A stretch of 64,000 bases of DNA from Caulobacter endophyticus (GCF_029543245.1 NZ_JARQWV010000001.1:372001-436000), one strand, 5' to 3'. Numbered from the stretch's first letter, positions 42,402 to 51,738 are shown. Notes: generated by a model not told the origin, from the sequence alone. Made by a program: numbers and translations.

Positions 42402-43982
42402 TTGCGCGGATACGATTTGCAGCTTTTCGCTCGCCCTCTGGCCGTTGTCTCGGCCCTCGCGCTTTGCCTTAACCTTGCTGCGCCCGCAGCAAGGGCCGCG
42501 GGGCTGGAACCGCTGTCTGACAGCGACATGCGCTATTATCAGGCGGCGTTCGGCGCCGCCGAGCGCGGCGACTTCGACGCCGCCGAGGCCGCCTTCGCCA
42601 ACACCCGCAACCGCAGCCTGATCGGCAAGCTGTCGCTGGTGCGGCTGATGCACCCCACTGCCTACACCGCCAGCTATGACGATCTGACCGGCTGGCTGAA
42701 GCTCTATGGCGACGAAGCCGGCGCCGACCGCGTCTACGCCCTGGCCATGAAGCGCAAGCCGGCGCGCACCGCCGCGCCCAAGGCGCCCGAACTCTTCGTC
42801 GACGTCGCCCAGGGCGGCCGCGCCGCCGGCCCCGCCGACAAGGGCCGCGCCGCCCGCGAGGCCTATTATTCCGGCGACGTGAAGGGCGCGCTGAAGCTGG
42901 CCAAGGCCTCGGGCGAGCGCTGGATCGCCGGCCTGGCCTCGTTCCGCCTGGAATCCTACGGCGAGGCCCGCGGCTATTTCGAGCAGGTCGCCCACGACCA
43001 GAGCCAGGACGACTGGCTGCGCGCCGCCGGCGCCTTCTGGGCCGCCCGCTCGGCCGGCATGGCCGGTGACAACGACGGCGTGCGCGTGCTGCTGACCCAG
43101 GCCGCCCAGGCCCCGCAGACCTTCTACGGCATGATCGCCGGCCGCCAGCTGGCGATGGCGGGTCTGGCCGTCGCCAACGACCCTGACGACCCGATCGCCG
43201 CCCTGATCACCCGTGTTTCCTACAGCGGTCCCGATCCGGCCTCGCTGAACAAGCTGCTTGCCGGCGACATCCGCGCCCGCCGCGCCGCATCGCTGGCCCA
43301 ACTGGGCCGCTGGAACGAGGCCGGCGCCGAGCTGCGGGCCGGCCTGTCCCTGGCCGCCGACGAAAAGGCGCGCGCCGACTGGAGCGCCCTGACCCTCGCC
43401 CTCAACGCCCGCGCGCCGTTCAACGCCGGCCGTCCGGTCAAGAAGATCGGCGGCGAGGACTACCCCCTGCCCGACCTCGCGCCCAAGGGCGGCTTCACGA
43501 TCAACAAGGCCCTGGTCTACGCCCTGGTGCGCCAGGAAAGCCGCTTCGACCCGACCGCCGTTTCCGGCGCCGGGGCCGTGGGCCTGATGCAGCTGATGCC
43601 GGTCGCGGCCGCCCGCGCCGCCGGCGACGACAAGCTGCTGGCCGACAACACTCCGTTGTTCGACCCGGCCTTCAACCTGCGGGTCGGCCAGGACTACTTC
43701 ACCTGGCTGATGGACCGCGGCCTGCAAAGCCCCGACATCCTGCGCGCCGTGGCCGCCTACAACGGCGGCCCGGGCACCCTGCTCAAGGTGCAGCAGCAGT
43801 TGGGCGCCGACTGCGACAGCCTGCTGCTGATCGAAAGCCTGCCCGCGCTCGAGACCCGCAACTACGTCGAGAAGGTCATGGCCTCGTACTGGACGTACCG
43901 CCGCCTGCTCGGCGCGGAGACCCGCACGCTCGACGCCGTGGCCAGCGGGGCCAAGGTGATCGACTTCCGGCTGGATATGTAG
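42402..43982 (+). CDS. Soluble lytic murein transglycosylase
   Basis: The enzyme cleaves peptidoglycan glycan strands, forming 1,6-anhydromuramic ends. The 526-residue protein has a signal peptide (cleavage near PAARAAG, about 33), a long helical superhelix domain with solo TPR-like units (about 40-370) and the C-terminal SLT domain with the catalytic Glu in LVRQESRFDPTAVSGAGAVGLMQLMP and the substrate motif VAAYNGGPGTLLK. No ATG opens the gene; the first in-frame start is TTG 42402 with AAAGG very close, so the true start is uncertain. Confidence 0.92.
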   Translation: MRGYDLQLFARPLAVVSALALCLNLAAPAARAAGLEPLSDSDMRYYQAAFGAAERGDFDAAEAAFANTRNRSLIGKLSLVRLMHPTAYTASYDDLTGWLKLYGDEAGADRVYALAMKRKPARTAAPKAPELFVDVAQGGRAAGPADKGRAAREAYYSGDVKGALKLAKASGERWIAGLASFRLESYGEARGYFEQVAHDQSQDDWLRAAGAFWAARSAGMAGDNDGVRVLLTQAAQAPQTFYGMIAGRQLAMAGLAVANDPDDPIAALITRVSYSGPDPASLNKLLAGDIRARRAASLAQLGRWNEAGAELRAGLSLAADEKARADWSALTLALNARAPFNAGRPVKKIGGEDYPLPDLAPKGGFTINKALVYALVRQESRFDPTAVSGAGAVGLMQLMPVAAARAAGDDKLLADNTPLFDPAFNLRVGQDYFTWLMDRGLQSPDILRAVAAYNGGPGTLLKVQQQLGADCDSLLLIESLPALETRNYVEKVMASYWTYRRLLGAETRTLDAVASGAKVIDFRLDM

Positions 43983-43985
43983 AAG

Positions 43986-44129
43986 CTCCCTTCTCCCCTT
44001 GCGGGAGAAGGTGGCGGCCGGAGGCCGACGGATGAGGGGTCGAAAGGCCTCTCAGCAGCCTTCTGAGAGACCCCTCACCCGACCTCACTTCGTGAGGCCA
44101 CCCTCTCCCGCAAGGGGAGAGGGAAACAC
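43986..44129. repeat. Intergenic palindromic repeat, family B, copy 2 (short form)
   Basis: CCCTTCTCCCCTTGCGGGAG opens and CCCTCTCCCGCAAGGGGAGAGGG closes the element, with GAGGGGTC / GACCCCTC inner arms but without the central AACGCCGCG hairpin. It fills the gap between the stops of the transglycosylase and the convergent ClC gene. Confidence 0.88.
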
Positions 44130-45896
44130 CTAGCCCGCCTCGCCCGTCAGCTCCCGCCGCGCCTTCTCCAGCTCCTCGGCGTAACGCCGCGTGGCGTAGG
44201 CTTCCGACAGCACGCCCAGCACGTTCTTCTTGTCGTCAATCACCGCCAGTTCGTCGGTCTCGCTGCGGTCGAAGGCGCGCATGACGTCCTTGATCGACTG
44301 CTCGGGCTTGAGCGCCGTCTCGGCGTTGATGGCCAGGCCCGCGACGGGCTTCTCGCCGTCGCCGCCGTCGGCATAGGCCTTGGCGGTCGGGATCACCCCG
44401 GCATAGAGCCCCGCCTCGTCGACCATGATCACCCGCTTGGTCGAGCCCAGCGGGAAGCGACGGCGAAACTCGGCCAGGGTCGTCTCGGCCGGCACAGTCT
44501 GGACATCCTTGCGCATCATCCGCCCGGCGCTCAGCGGCCGCATCCACGACACGTCGTGGGCGCTGCGGATGGTCTCGCCGCGCAGGTGCAGCCGCCAGGT
44601 CGAGAACGAGTAGCCGAAGGTCTCGCGCACCATGGCGCTGGCGATCATCGAGGCCACCAGGGCCGCGGCCGCCACGGTGAAGTCGCCGGTCGCCTCCAGC
44701 ACCAGGAACGACATGGTGAAGGGCCCGCCCACGACGGCCACGCCCAGCGCGGCCATGCCGACCAGCGCCGCCACGGTCGGGTCCAGGCTCGGCGCCCACG
44801 GGATCATCAGCGAGATCGCCGAGAACACCTGGCCCAGCAGCGCCCCCAGGAACAGCGAGGCGAAGAACAGGCCGCCCCGGAAGCCGAAACTCAGCGAGAT
44901 CACCGAGGCCAGGGCCTTCATGGCCAGCAGCATCAGCAGCAGCTTGAGCGGCGCCTCGGCCATCAGGTTCAGGTGCAGCGCCCCGTGCCCCGCCGACAGG
45001 GTCTGAGGCGTGATCACCGCCAGCGCCGCCAGCCCCATGCCGCCGATCGCCGGCCGCAGCCAGCGTGGGATCGGCGAACGCGTCACCAGCCGCTCGGCGT
45101 TGGCCACCAGCCGCATCAGGCCGATGCCCACGATCGCGCAGGCCAGGCCCACCAGGGCGTAGAGGCCGTAGTCGGTCCAGGACTGCACGGCCTGGGTGTC
45201 GGTCTTCAGCAGGTAGGGGATCGCGCCCATCTTGCTGGCCACCAGCACCGCGGCCAGGGCGGCGGCCACCACGGGCGCCAGGTTGGCGACGGTATAGGCC
45301 CCGATGACGATCTCGAAGGCGTAGAAGGCGCCGGTCAGCGGCGCGCCGAAGGCCGCGGCGATGGCCGCCCCGGCCCCGGCGCCCACCAGGGTGCGCATGT
45401 CGGCCCGGCGCAGGTTCAGCCGCTGGCCCGCGAACGAGGCGGCCGCCGCCCCGGCCTGGGCGTAGGCGGCCTCGAGCCCGACCGAGGCCCCCACCCCGTT
45501 CGACAGCATGGTCTGGCCGCAGATGAAGGCGCTGTCCTTCATCGACAGCCGCCCGCCGTGCAGGGCGTTGGCTTCCACGGGGTCGACGGCGGGGCGCGGG
45601 CGATACTTCATCCAGGCCCAGGTGATCCCGCCCAGCAACAGCCCACCGATCGGAATGGCCAGCAGCCGCCAGGGCGCGACGTGAGACTGGGCGCTGAGCC
45701 GCTCGTTGATGTCGATCTCGAACAGCAGCATCTGCAGGCCGTGCGCCACCTGGGCCTGCACGACCGCGAAGGTTCCTGCCGCCACGCCGATCAATGTCGC
45801 GACGGCGATCAGCCACAGCTCGCTGGAACGGATCCTGCGCCGCAGCCAGCCGACCCATTTCACGGATGCGGCGGCGGAGGCGTGGGCGAGCGACAT
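44130..45896 (-). CDS. ClC-family chloride channel/antiporter with CBS domains
   Basis: This 588-residue protein has the ClC membrane domain (about 20-425). The E-gate region reads SNGVGASVGLEAAYAQAG (Glu retained), followed by GAGAGAAIAAAFGAPLTGAFYAFE and GFRGGLFFASLFLGALLG. Two C-terminal CBS domains sit at about 445-575 (AGRMMRKDVQTVPAETTLAEFRRRFP; SIKDVMRAFDRSETDELAVIDDKKNVLGVLSE). It likely exchanges chloride for protons across the inner membrane. CBS domains would sense adenine nucleotides. Confidence 0.94.
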   Translation of the reverse strand: MSLAHASAAASVKWVGWLRRRIRSSELWLIAVATLIGVAAGTFAVVQAQVAHGLQMLLFEIDINERLSAQSHVAPWRLLAIPIGGLLLGGITWAWMKYRPRPAVDPVEANALHGGRLSMKDSAFICGQTMLSNGVGASVGLEAAYAQAGAAAASFAGQRLNLRRADMRTLVGAGAGAAIAAAFGAPLTGAFYAFEIVIGAYTVANLAPVVAAALAAVLVASKMGAIPYLLKTDTQAVQSWTDYGLYALVGLACAIVGIGLMRLVANAERLVTRSPIPRWLRPAIGGMGLAALAVITPQTLSAGHGALHLNLMAEAPLKLLLMLLAMKALASVISLSFGFRGGLFFASLFLGALLGQVFSAISLMIPWAPSLDPTVAALVGMAALGVAVVGGPFTMSFLVLEATGDFTVAAAALVASMIASAMVRETFGYSFSTWRLHLRGETIRSAHDVSWMRPLSAGRMMRKDVQTVPAETTLAEFRRRFPLGSTKRVIMVDEAGLYAGVIPTAKAYADGGDGEKPVAGLAINAETALKPEQSIKDVMRAFDRSETDELAVIDDKKNVLGVLSEAYATRRYAEELEKARRELTGEAG

Positions 45897-45933
45897 GGAT
45901 CCTCGATAACGCGCAGGAGGCGAGACTTACAAC

Positions 45934-46050
45934 CCTCCCCCTGAAGGGGGAGGTGTCGCCGAAGGCGACGGAGGGGGAAGTCGCCCGCCGTCGCCGCAGA
46001 AACTTCCCCCTTCGACCGCTTCGCGGCCAACTCCCCCTTCGGGGAGAGGG
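45934..46050. repeat. Intergenic palindromic repeat, family A, copy 3
   Basis: CCCTCCCCCTGAAGGGGGAGG opens; GTCGCCGAAGGCGAC and AACTTCCCCCTTCG lie inside; the closing arm is degraded to CTCCCCCTTCGGGGAGAGGG. Between co-directional minus-strand genes. Confidence 0.85.
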
Positions 46051-46053
46051 TCT

Positions 46054-46533
46054 TCAGATCTGAACCCGCCTCGCCTTCAGCCGCCCCGCCAGCGCCTTCT
46101 CCGGCGCATGCCCCGCAAACCCACCCGTCGCCGCATAGTCCAGCCGTCGTACGAGCAGCCCCAGCGGCGCCGCCGTCAGCCGCGCCAGCAAGCCGCCCGC
46201 CGGAACCAGCAGAGCCGCCGCCCCCGCTCCGCCGGCCAGGTGCGCCTCCACAGGTCCGCGCCAGGCCTCAGGCAGGCCGCGCGACGGATCCAGCGCCAGG
46301 ATCCAGTCGCCCCTCGCCACGGCCGCGCCGGCCGCCAGCAGCCCGCCCCTGTCGCCCGAGGCGGCCACGAACCGCGCCCCGCTGTCCTCGATCAGAGCAT
46401 CGAGCCCAGGCTCCGCCACGCCGGCGATCACCACCTCCTTGACCAGTCCGTCGACGGCCGCCGGCACCAGCTGGGCCAGGATCTGGGCGAGCGCATGCAC
46501 GGGCGCGACGGCGGGAAGGATCAAGGAGATCAT
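46054..46533 (-). CDS. Short glycosyltransferase-2-like protein
   Basis: This 159-residue protein looks like a truncated family-2 glycosyltransferase: MISLILPAV..., AAVDGLVKEVVIAG, DRGGLLAAGAAVARGDWILALDPSRGLPEAWRGPVEAHL corresponds to the nucleotide-sugar half with the DxD region replaced by LDPS. A C-terminal part (RRLDYAATGGF) may contact acceptor. It is shorter than typical (about 230). It is complete in frame with no sign of decay. It may be catalytically reduced. Confidence 0.65.
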   Translation of the reverse strand: MISLILPAVAPVHALAQILAQLVPAAVDGLVKEVVIAGVAEPGLDALIEDSGARFVAASGDRGGLLAAGAAVARGDWILALDPSRGLPEAWRGPVEAHLAGGAGAAALLVPAGGLLARLTAAPLGLLVRRLDYAATGGFAGHAPEKALAGRLKARRVQI

Positions 46534-46614
46534 GGTCTCGCCTTTGAAGGCTCCTCGGCGGCGCCGTCAAGCATCGTTCTTGTTATGTTCCAGATGTGGG
46601 CGTAGGATGCCTTC

Positions 46615-47721
46615 ATGCAGACGCGCCGCTCCTTCACCGACACCGCCTACAAGCAGGGAACCGCCGCCCTGCGCGGGCGCGGCGCGCGCAGCAACGAGAC
46701 GGGCCGCTACGAAAGCCTGACCTCGGAGCCCTTCGACGACGGCTGGACCGAAGACGACAACGCCGCCCGCGTGCTCACCACCAGCGTGCTGGCCATGAAG
46801 TCCAAGACCGTCATCGCCCGCAACAAGAGCCCGGACGTCGGCTTCGACCGCTCGATCAATCCCTATCGCGGCTGCGAGCACGGCTGCATCTACTGCTACG
46901 CCCGCCCGGCCCACGCCTATCTCGGCCTCTCGCCCGGCCTCGACTTCGAGAGCAAGCTGTTCTTCAAGCCCGAGGCCGGCAAGCTGCTCGATCGCGAACT
47001 GTCCAAGCCGACCTACAAGGTGGGCAGCGTCCACATCGGCGGCGACACCGATCCCTACCAGCCGCAGGAACGGTCGCTGCGCGTCACCCGCGGCGTGCTG
47101 GAGACGCTCAGCCGCTTTCGCCACCCGTTCTCGATCATCACCAAATCGGCCCTGATCACCCGCGACCTCGACATCCTGGGCGAGATGGGCAAGGCGGGCC
47201 TGGCCCGCGCCGCCGTGTCGATCACCACGCTGGACCGCAAGCTGGCCCGCAGCATGGAGCCCCGCGCCGCCACGCCCGAGCGCCGCCTCGACGCCGTGCG
47301 CCAACTGTCCGAGGCCGGCGTGCCGACCATCGTCATGTTCGCCCCGGCCATCCCGTCGCTGAACGACCACGAGATGGAAGCGGTGCTGGAGCGCGCCAAG
47401 GAAGCCGGCGCCGTCGCGGCCGGCTACGTCGCCATCCGCCTGCCGATGGAGATCCACGGCCTGTTCGAGCAGTGGCTGGCCTCCGACCATCCCGACCGCG
47501 CCAAGCGGGTGATGTCGCTGGTGCGCCAGATGCGCGGCGGGGCGGCCTATGACAGCGAGTTCGGCAAGCGCATGACCGGCGAAGGCCCCGTGGCCGAGGT
47601 GCTCAACCAGCGCTTCCATGCCGCCCTCAAGCGCTTCGAACTCGACAAACCCCTGCCCCGCCTCGACACCTCCCAGTTCCGCGTGCCGCCCAGGACCGGC
47701 GACCAATTGAGTTTGTTCTGA
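46615..47721 (+). CDS. PA0069-type radical SAM protein
   Basis: This 368-residue protein has the radical SAM cysteine motif CEHGCIYC (C87, C91, C94), like spore photoproduct lyase relatives of the PA0069 family. Other family segments are FDRSINPYRG upstream of the Cys motif, VHIGGDTDPYQPQER, FSIITKSALITRDLDIL and RLPMEIHGLFEQWL. The reaction is not known. It is divergent from the glycosyltransferase gene and followed by a palindromic repeat. Confidence 0.9.
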   Translation: MQTRRSFTDTAYKQGTAALRGRGARSNETGRYESLTSEPFDDGWTEDDNAARVLTTSVLAMKSKTVIARNKSPDVGFDRSINPYRGCEHGCIYCYARPAHAYLGLSPGLDFESKLFFKPEAGKLLDRELSKPTYKVGSVHIGGDTDPYQPQERSLRVTRGVLETLSRFRHPFSIITKSALITRDLDILGEMGKAGLARAAVSITTLDRKLARSMEPRAATPERRLDAVRQLSEAGVPTIVMFAPAIPSLNDHEMEAVLERAKEAGAVAAGYVAIRLPMEIHGLFEQWLASDHPDRAKRVMSLVRQMRGGAAYDSEFGKRMTGEGPVAEVLNQRFHAALKRFELDKPLPRLDTSQFRVPPRTGDQLSLF

Positions 47722-47739
47722 ACCTCAAGCCACTCCAGC

Positions 47740-47910
47740 CCGTCATCCCGGCCGAAGCGAAGCGTAGAGCCGGGACCTAGGGGGCCGTCGCACCGACGCC
47801 GGCAGCCTCCTGGCGACAAGTCCAGGCGCTGCGCCCAGTCCCCTGGGTCCTGGGTCCGCGGCGCTACGCGCCTCCGCCCGGGATGACGACGCGGGGATGA
47901 CGACGCGGGG
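47740..47910. repeat. Intergenic repeat, family C, with 14-bp tandem copies
   Basis: CCCGTCATCCCGGCCGAAGCG opens and a GGATGACG-type arm closes the unit, with AGCCGGGACC / GGTCCTGGGT-like partners inside: a dispersed CGTCATCCCGG palindrome common in alphaproteobacteria. At 47879-47910 GGGATGACGACGCG is repeated in tandem about twice plus a partial copy. Between co-directional genes. Confidence 0.75.
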
Positions 47911-47957
47911 ATGGAGAGATCCCTCCCCGCTTGCACCTGTCACAGGAAGGCTCATCA

Positions 47958-48383
47958 ATGCCGCCCATGACGACAGAACGCCGTTACACCGGAGGATGCC
48001 TGTGCGGCGCCGTGCGCTGGAGCGCCACGGGCGAGCCGCTGTACCAGGGCTATTGCTGCTGCGCCGACTGCCGCAAGGCCTCGGGCTCGGGCTTCGTGCC
48101 GTTCATGGGCTTTGCGGCCGCCGCGGTGACGATCACCGGTGAGACGCTGAAGGTCCGCTCGCCGGCCTTCCGCGGCGGCGAGGCGCTGCGTAACGCCTGC
48201 CCGACCTGCGGCGGCCTCGTCTTCGGCGGCGAGGTCGGGGTCGACGACAGCCACACGATCTATGCCGGCTCGCTGGACGATGCGGCGCTGTTTATGCCGA
48301 CCATGGCCCTGTTCCTGCGCGACAAGCCCGAGTGGGTGGTGCTGCCGGAGGGCCTGGCCATCTTCGAGACCATGCCGGACTAG
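47958..48383 (+). CDS. GFA-family protein (glutathione-dependent formaldehyde-activating type)
   Basis: This 141-residue zinc protein has the GFA Cys pattern: GGCLCGAVRW (C14, C16), YCCCADCRKASGSGFVPF and NACPTCGGLVF. The family includes S-(hydroxymethyl)glutathione synthase-like enzymes and CENP-V-like proteins. The start 47958 is supported by AGGAAGG 7 nt upstream; a second Met 9 nt later is possible. A VOC gene follows 89 bp downstream. Confidence 0.88.
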   Translation: MPPMTTERRYTGGCLCGAVRWSATGEPLYQGYCCCADCRKASGSGFVPFMGFAAAAVTITGETLKVRSPAFRGGEALRNACPTCGGLVFGGEVGVDDSHTIYAGSLDDAALFMPTMALFLRDKPEWVVLPEGLAIFETMPD

Positions 48384-48472
48384 AAAACCGCACGCCAAAT
48401 GTCGGGACGGACGCCCGCCGTTCGTCCTCGCGAAGAACACGGCCCGAGCGGAGCCGGAAAAGGGAGAGAGCG

Positions 48473-49255
48473 ATGTCGGAGACCAACGGACGGTTCGGCT
48501 GGTACGAACTGATGACCACCGACGTGGACGCCGCGTGCGCCTTCTACGCCAAGGTCGTGGGCTGGACCCCTACGGACTCCGGCATGCCGGGGCCGACCAA
48601 GTACATGATCCTCAATGTCGGCGAGGCCGGGGTCGGCGGCGTCTTCACGCCCGAGGGCGGATGCCCTGAAGGCGCCCGCCCGGGTTGGATCGGCTACATC
48701 TTCGTCGACGACGTCGACGCCTATGTCGGCAAGGTGGTCGAGGCCGGCGGCTCGGTGTTCATGCCCGCCGACGACATCCCCGGCGTCGGCCGCTTCTCGG
48801 TCGTCGCCGATCCGTACGGCGCGGTCTTCACCCTGTTCAAGCCGTTCCCCCGCGACGAGATCCCGCCGCAACCGGCCGACGGAGCGCCCGGCACGTTCGG
48901 CTGGCGCGAGCTGATGGCCGGCGACCTGGACGGCGCGTTCGCCTTCTATTCAGGCCTGTTCGGCTGGGTGAAGACGCAGGCGATCGACATGGGTCCGATG
49001 GGAACCTACCAGCTCTTCGCCTACCAGGACGGCGGACCCGACATCGGCGGCATGATGACCCGCCTGCCCGACATGCCGGTGTCGTTCTGGAATTACTACG
49101 CCCAGGTCGACAGCGCCTCGGCCGCCCGCGACCGCGCCGTGGCCACCGGCGCCACCACCATGATGGACGTCCACCAGGTGCCCGGCGGCAGCTGGATCTA
49201 CATGGGCCAGGATCCGCAGGGGGCCGGGTTCGCGGTCGTCAGTCAGCAACAATGA
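48473..49255 (+). CDS. VOC-family protein, two glyoxalase-like domains
   Basis: This 260-residue protein has two vicinal oxygen chelate domains: FGWYELMTTDVDAACAFYAKVVGW...YGAVFTLFKPF (about 7-123) and FGWRELMAGDLDGAFAFYSGLFGW...QGAGFAVVSQQ (about 138-259). Metal ligands of true glyoxalases are not all obvious. The start 48473 is 4-5 nt after GGGAGAGAG. It is the last plus-strand gene before a family B repeat. Confidence 0.87.
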   Translation: MSETNGRFGWYELMTTDVDAACAFYAKVVGWTPTDSGMPGPTKYMILNVGEAGVGGVFTPEGGCPEGARPGWIGYIFVDDVDAYVGKVVEAGGSVFMPADDIPGVGRFSVVADPYGAVFTLFKPFPRDEIPPQPADGAPGTFGWRELMAGDLDGAFAFYSGLFGWVKTQAIDMGPMGTYQLFAYQDGGPDIGGMMTRLPDMPVSFWNYYAQVDSASAARDRAVATGATTMMDVHQVPGGSWIYMGQDPQGAGFAVVSQQQ

Positions 49256-49256
49256 T

Positions 49257-49382
49257 CCTTCTCCCCTTGCGGGAGAAGGTGTCGGCGAAGCCGACGGATG
49301 AGGGGTCGCGCGGACGGTTCTGAGAGACCCCTCACCCGACCTCGCTCCGCGAGGCCACCCTCTCCCGCAGGGGGGAGAGGGA
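49257..49382. repeat. Intergenic palindromic repeat, family B, copy 3 (short form)
   Basis: CCTTCTCCCCTTGCGGGAGAAGG opens, CCCTCTCCCGCAGGGGGGAGAGGG closes; GTCGGCGAAGCCGAC and GAGGGGTC / GACCCCTC are inside. It starts 2 nt after the VOC stop and ends 1 nt before the convergent methyltransferase stop. Confidence 0.88.
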
Positions 49383-50459
49383 TCATTTGGCGAGCAGCAG
49401 CGCCTTGGTCAGGAACGCCTTGTCGCGCCCGATCACCCGCAGACCCGCAGCCTGAAACAGCGCCTCCAGGTCCGTGTCGGCATAGCTGCCGTAGAACGGC
49501 TCATGGAAATAGGCCGGGAACGCCTCCAGCATCCGCGCCAGATGCGGCTCGTCGCTCGGCTGCACGGAGTCGGCGAAGGCCAGCACGCCGCCGGGCTTCA
49601 GCACCCGGGCGAGCTCCGCGGCGACGATCGGGCGCACGCGCGGCGGCAGTTCGTGGAACAGGTAGACGCAGGTCGCTGCGTCCAGGCTGTCGTCGGCCAG
49701 CGGCAGGCGCTCGGCATTGGCCTGCACCATACCGCGTCCCGACCGGGTGCGGGCCTCGGCCAGATAGGCCGGCGACAGGTCGACGCCTGCCAGGGCCGCC
49801 CGCGGAAAGGCCTCGGCCAGGTCCCGCAGGAAGGCCCCAGACCCGCAGGCCACGTCCACCAGCCGCAACTCACGCTGGTCGCGTCCCCGCCAATGCCGGG
49901 CCAGCAGGCTGAGCGCCCGCCGGCGCATCGCCCCGGCCGCGCCCGAGAACAGCGCCTCGACCTGGGCGTCATAGCGGCGGGCGCTGTCGGCGGTGAACCA
50001 GCCGCCCGACTGGTAGTGGAAATTCTGCCGGTAATAGGCCGGATAGCCCTGGCTCTTGGGGTCGTCGCGCACCTCGACCCCGTCGCCCCGGCGGCGGCGG
50101 TCGTCGACCTCGCGGGCGTCGGCCAGGAAGTCCCAGGCCTTGAGAATCGAGGCGGCCGGATGGCTCGGCGCGTCCTCCATAGGCGGATAGAGGCCGGCGG
50201 CGACGTCGGCGGCGTCCTTTTCGAAGGCCGACAGATAGGCCCGGCGCAGGCGCCCCTGCGACACCGGCGGGGCGTCGGAGGCAAAGCGTGGCGCAGCCTT
50301 GCCCTCGGTCGGGCGGGTGATGAACTTGGCGAGGCCTCCGGCCGCCGTCCACCAGGCCGCCTTGGCGGCGGCCTTGCCCCGCTGGGCGGCGGCGTCGAGG
50401 GCGAACGCCCCGCGCCGATCCGCCCCTAGCTTTTCTTCCCGGCCCTTGGCTTGGCCCAT
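49383..50459 (-). CDS. Class I SAM-dependent methyltransferase
   Basis: This 358-residue protein has an N-terminal helical region (about 1-190) and a class I methyltransferase core: motif I VDVACGSGAFLRDLAEAFP, then GVDLSPAYLAEAR, VYLFHELPPRVR and VLKPGGVLAFAD. It resembles the UbiE/COQ5-like small-molecule methyltransferases. The start 50459 is 7 nt after the RNA methyltransferase stop on the same strand, so the two are co-transcribed. The substrate is unknown. Confidence 0.85.
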   Translation of the reverse strand: MGQAKGREEKLGADRRGAFALDAAAQRGKAAAKAAWWTAAGGLAKFITRPTEGKAAPRFASDAPPVSQGRLRRAYLSAFEKDAADVAAGLYPPMEDAPSHPAASILKAWDFLADAREVDDRRRRGDGVEVRDDPKSQGYPAYYRQNFHYQSGGWFTADSARRYDAQVEALFSGAAGAMRRRALSLLARHWRGRDQRELRLVDVACGSGAFLRDLAEAFPRAALAGVDLSPAYLAEARTRSGRGMVQANAERLPLADDSLDAATCVYLFHELPPRVRPIVAAELARVLKPGGVLAFADSVQPSDEPHLARMLEAFPAYFHEPFYGSYADTDLEALFQAAGLRVIGRDKAFLTKALLLAK

Positions 50460-50466
50460 CCTCGCC

Positions 50467-51696
50467 TCATCGCGAAAAGACCCCGACCAGCTCAATATGC
50501 GGCGACCAGAGGAACTGGTCCACCGGCAGCACCTTCTCCAGCTTGAAGCCGGCGTCGATCAGGATGCCGGCGTCACGGGCGAAGGTCGTCGGGTTGCACG
50601 ACACCCCGACCACCCGCGAGACCTTGGACTTGGCGATCTCGACGGTCTGTTCCAGAGCGCCGGCCCGCGGCGGGTCGAAGACCACCGCGTCCATCTTATC
50701 GAGCTCGGTCGACAGCATCGGCCGGCGGGTCAGGTCGCGCGCCTCAGCGACGATCGCCTTCAGGCCCGGGGCCGAGCCGAGGGCCGCCTTCAGGGCCGCG
50801 ATGGCCGGCTCGGCGGAGTCGGCGGCGTATACCGAGGCCTCCTGCGCCAGGCGGAAGGTGAACGTGCCCACGCCGCTGAAGAGGTCGGCCACGCGCGCCG
50901 CCCCCGCCACGTGCGCCAGGGCGAAGTCGGCCATGGCCTGCTCGGCCGCCGGCACCGCCTGCAGAAACGAGCCGGCCGGCAGCGGCACGATGGCGGGACC
51001 CAGCTTCACCAGCGGCTGGCGGGCCATATAGAGGGTCTCACCGGCCAGGGTGACGCGGGCGAAGTCGAACTCGCCGGCGGTCATGGCCGCCTGCACGCGG
51101 GCGTCGGCCGACAGCCCGCCGCTCTTGCGCTCGACGCCGGTGACGTCGATGTCCAGGCCGGTGCCGGTCAGGGTGACGTGCAGGGTCGGAGCCGACTTCG
51201 GATGCTCCAGGAACGGCTGGGCCAGACGCGCCAGGCCCGGCAGGGCCGCCACGATCTTCGGGTTGGCGACCGGGCATTCCTCGATCTTCACCAGGTTCCA
51301 CGAGCGGCGCTCCTTGAAGCCCAGCCGCACCCCGCCCTTGCCGCCGCGCGCGTGCAGCGCCACCCGGCGGCGCGAGGCCGGCGGCGAGGCGAAGGTCGGC
51401 AGGATCTCGACCTCAATGCGCTCGCGCTTCAGCTGAAGCCGCACCTGCTCGCGCTTCCAGTCGAGATAGGGCGCGATGTCCCAGTGCTGCAGGGCGCAGC
51501 CGCCGCAGTGGCCGAAATGCTTGCAGGCCGGATCGACGCGTTCGGAGCTGGCCTCGAGGATCTCGGCCAGTTCGCCGCGCTGGCCCTCCATGCGGGCGGT
51601 GATCCGCTCGCCCGGCAGGGTCAGGGGCACGAAGGCCGGGCCGGCGGCGACGCCGTCGCCCTGGCCGCCGACGGCGTCGATTTTCAGTTCACGCAT
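50467..51696 (-). CDS. TrmA/RlmD-type RNA m5U methyltransferase
   Basis: This 409-residue enzyme methylates C5 of a uridine in RNA. It has the 4Fe-4S cysteines of RlmD-type members (C58, C64, C67 in CKHFGHCGGCALQHW and the fourth in IEECPVANP), the SAM motif VADLFSGVGTFTFRLAQ, the substrate motif VFDPPRAG and the catalytic Cys in VVGVSCNPTTFARD. There is no TRAM domain. Which RNA is modified (23S rRNA is most likely) cannot be told. Confidence 0.92.
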   Translation of the reverse strand: MRELKIDAVGGQGDGVAAGPAFVPLTLPGERITARMEGQRGELAEILEASSERVDPACKHFGHCGGCALQHWDIAPYLDWKREQVRLQLKRERIEVEILPTFASPPASRRRVALHARGGKGGVRLGFKERRSWNLVKIEECPVANPKIVAALPGLARLAQPFLEHPKSAPTLHVTLTGTGLDIDVTGVERKSGGLSADARVQAAMTAGEFDFARVTLAGETLYMARQPLVKLGPAIVPLPAGSFLQAVPAAEQAMADFALAHVAGAARVADLFSGVGTFTFRLAQEASVYAADSAEPAIAALKAALGSAPGLKAIVAEARDLTRRPMLSTELDKMDAVVFDPPRAGALEQTVEIAKSKVSRVVGVSCNPTTFARDAGILIDAGFKLEKVLPVDQFLWSPHIELVGVFSR

Positions 51697-51712
51697 TCAA
51701 AAGTCGCCTTCG

Positions 51713-51738
51713 GGAACCTTGACCGGTTCCGATCCGTT
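51713..51738 (+). promoter_or_regulatory. Candidate EcfG/SigT-type stress promoter
   Basis: GGAACC, a 16-nt spacer and CGTT match the general-stress sigma factor (SigT/EcfG) promoter pattern of alphaproteobacteria. It would drive the glycine-zipper gene with a leader of about 225 nt, which is long, so confidence is limited. Confidence 0.45.

Noticed and set aside
46054-46533. Glycosyltransferase-like gene as a decayed pseudogene
   Set aside because: It is shorter than usual, but has a normal start, an intact frame and typical codon use, so it is kept as a CDS.
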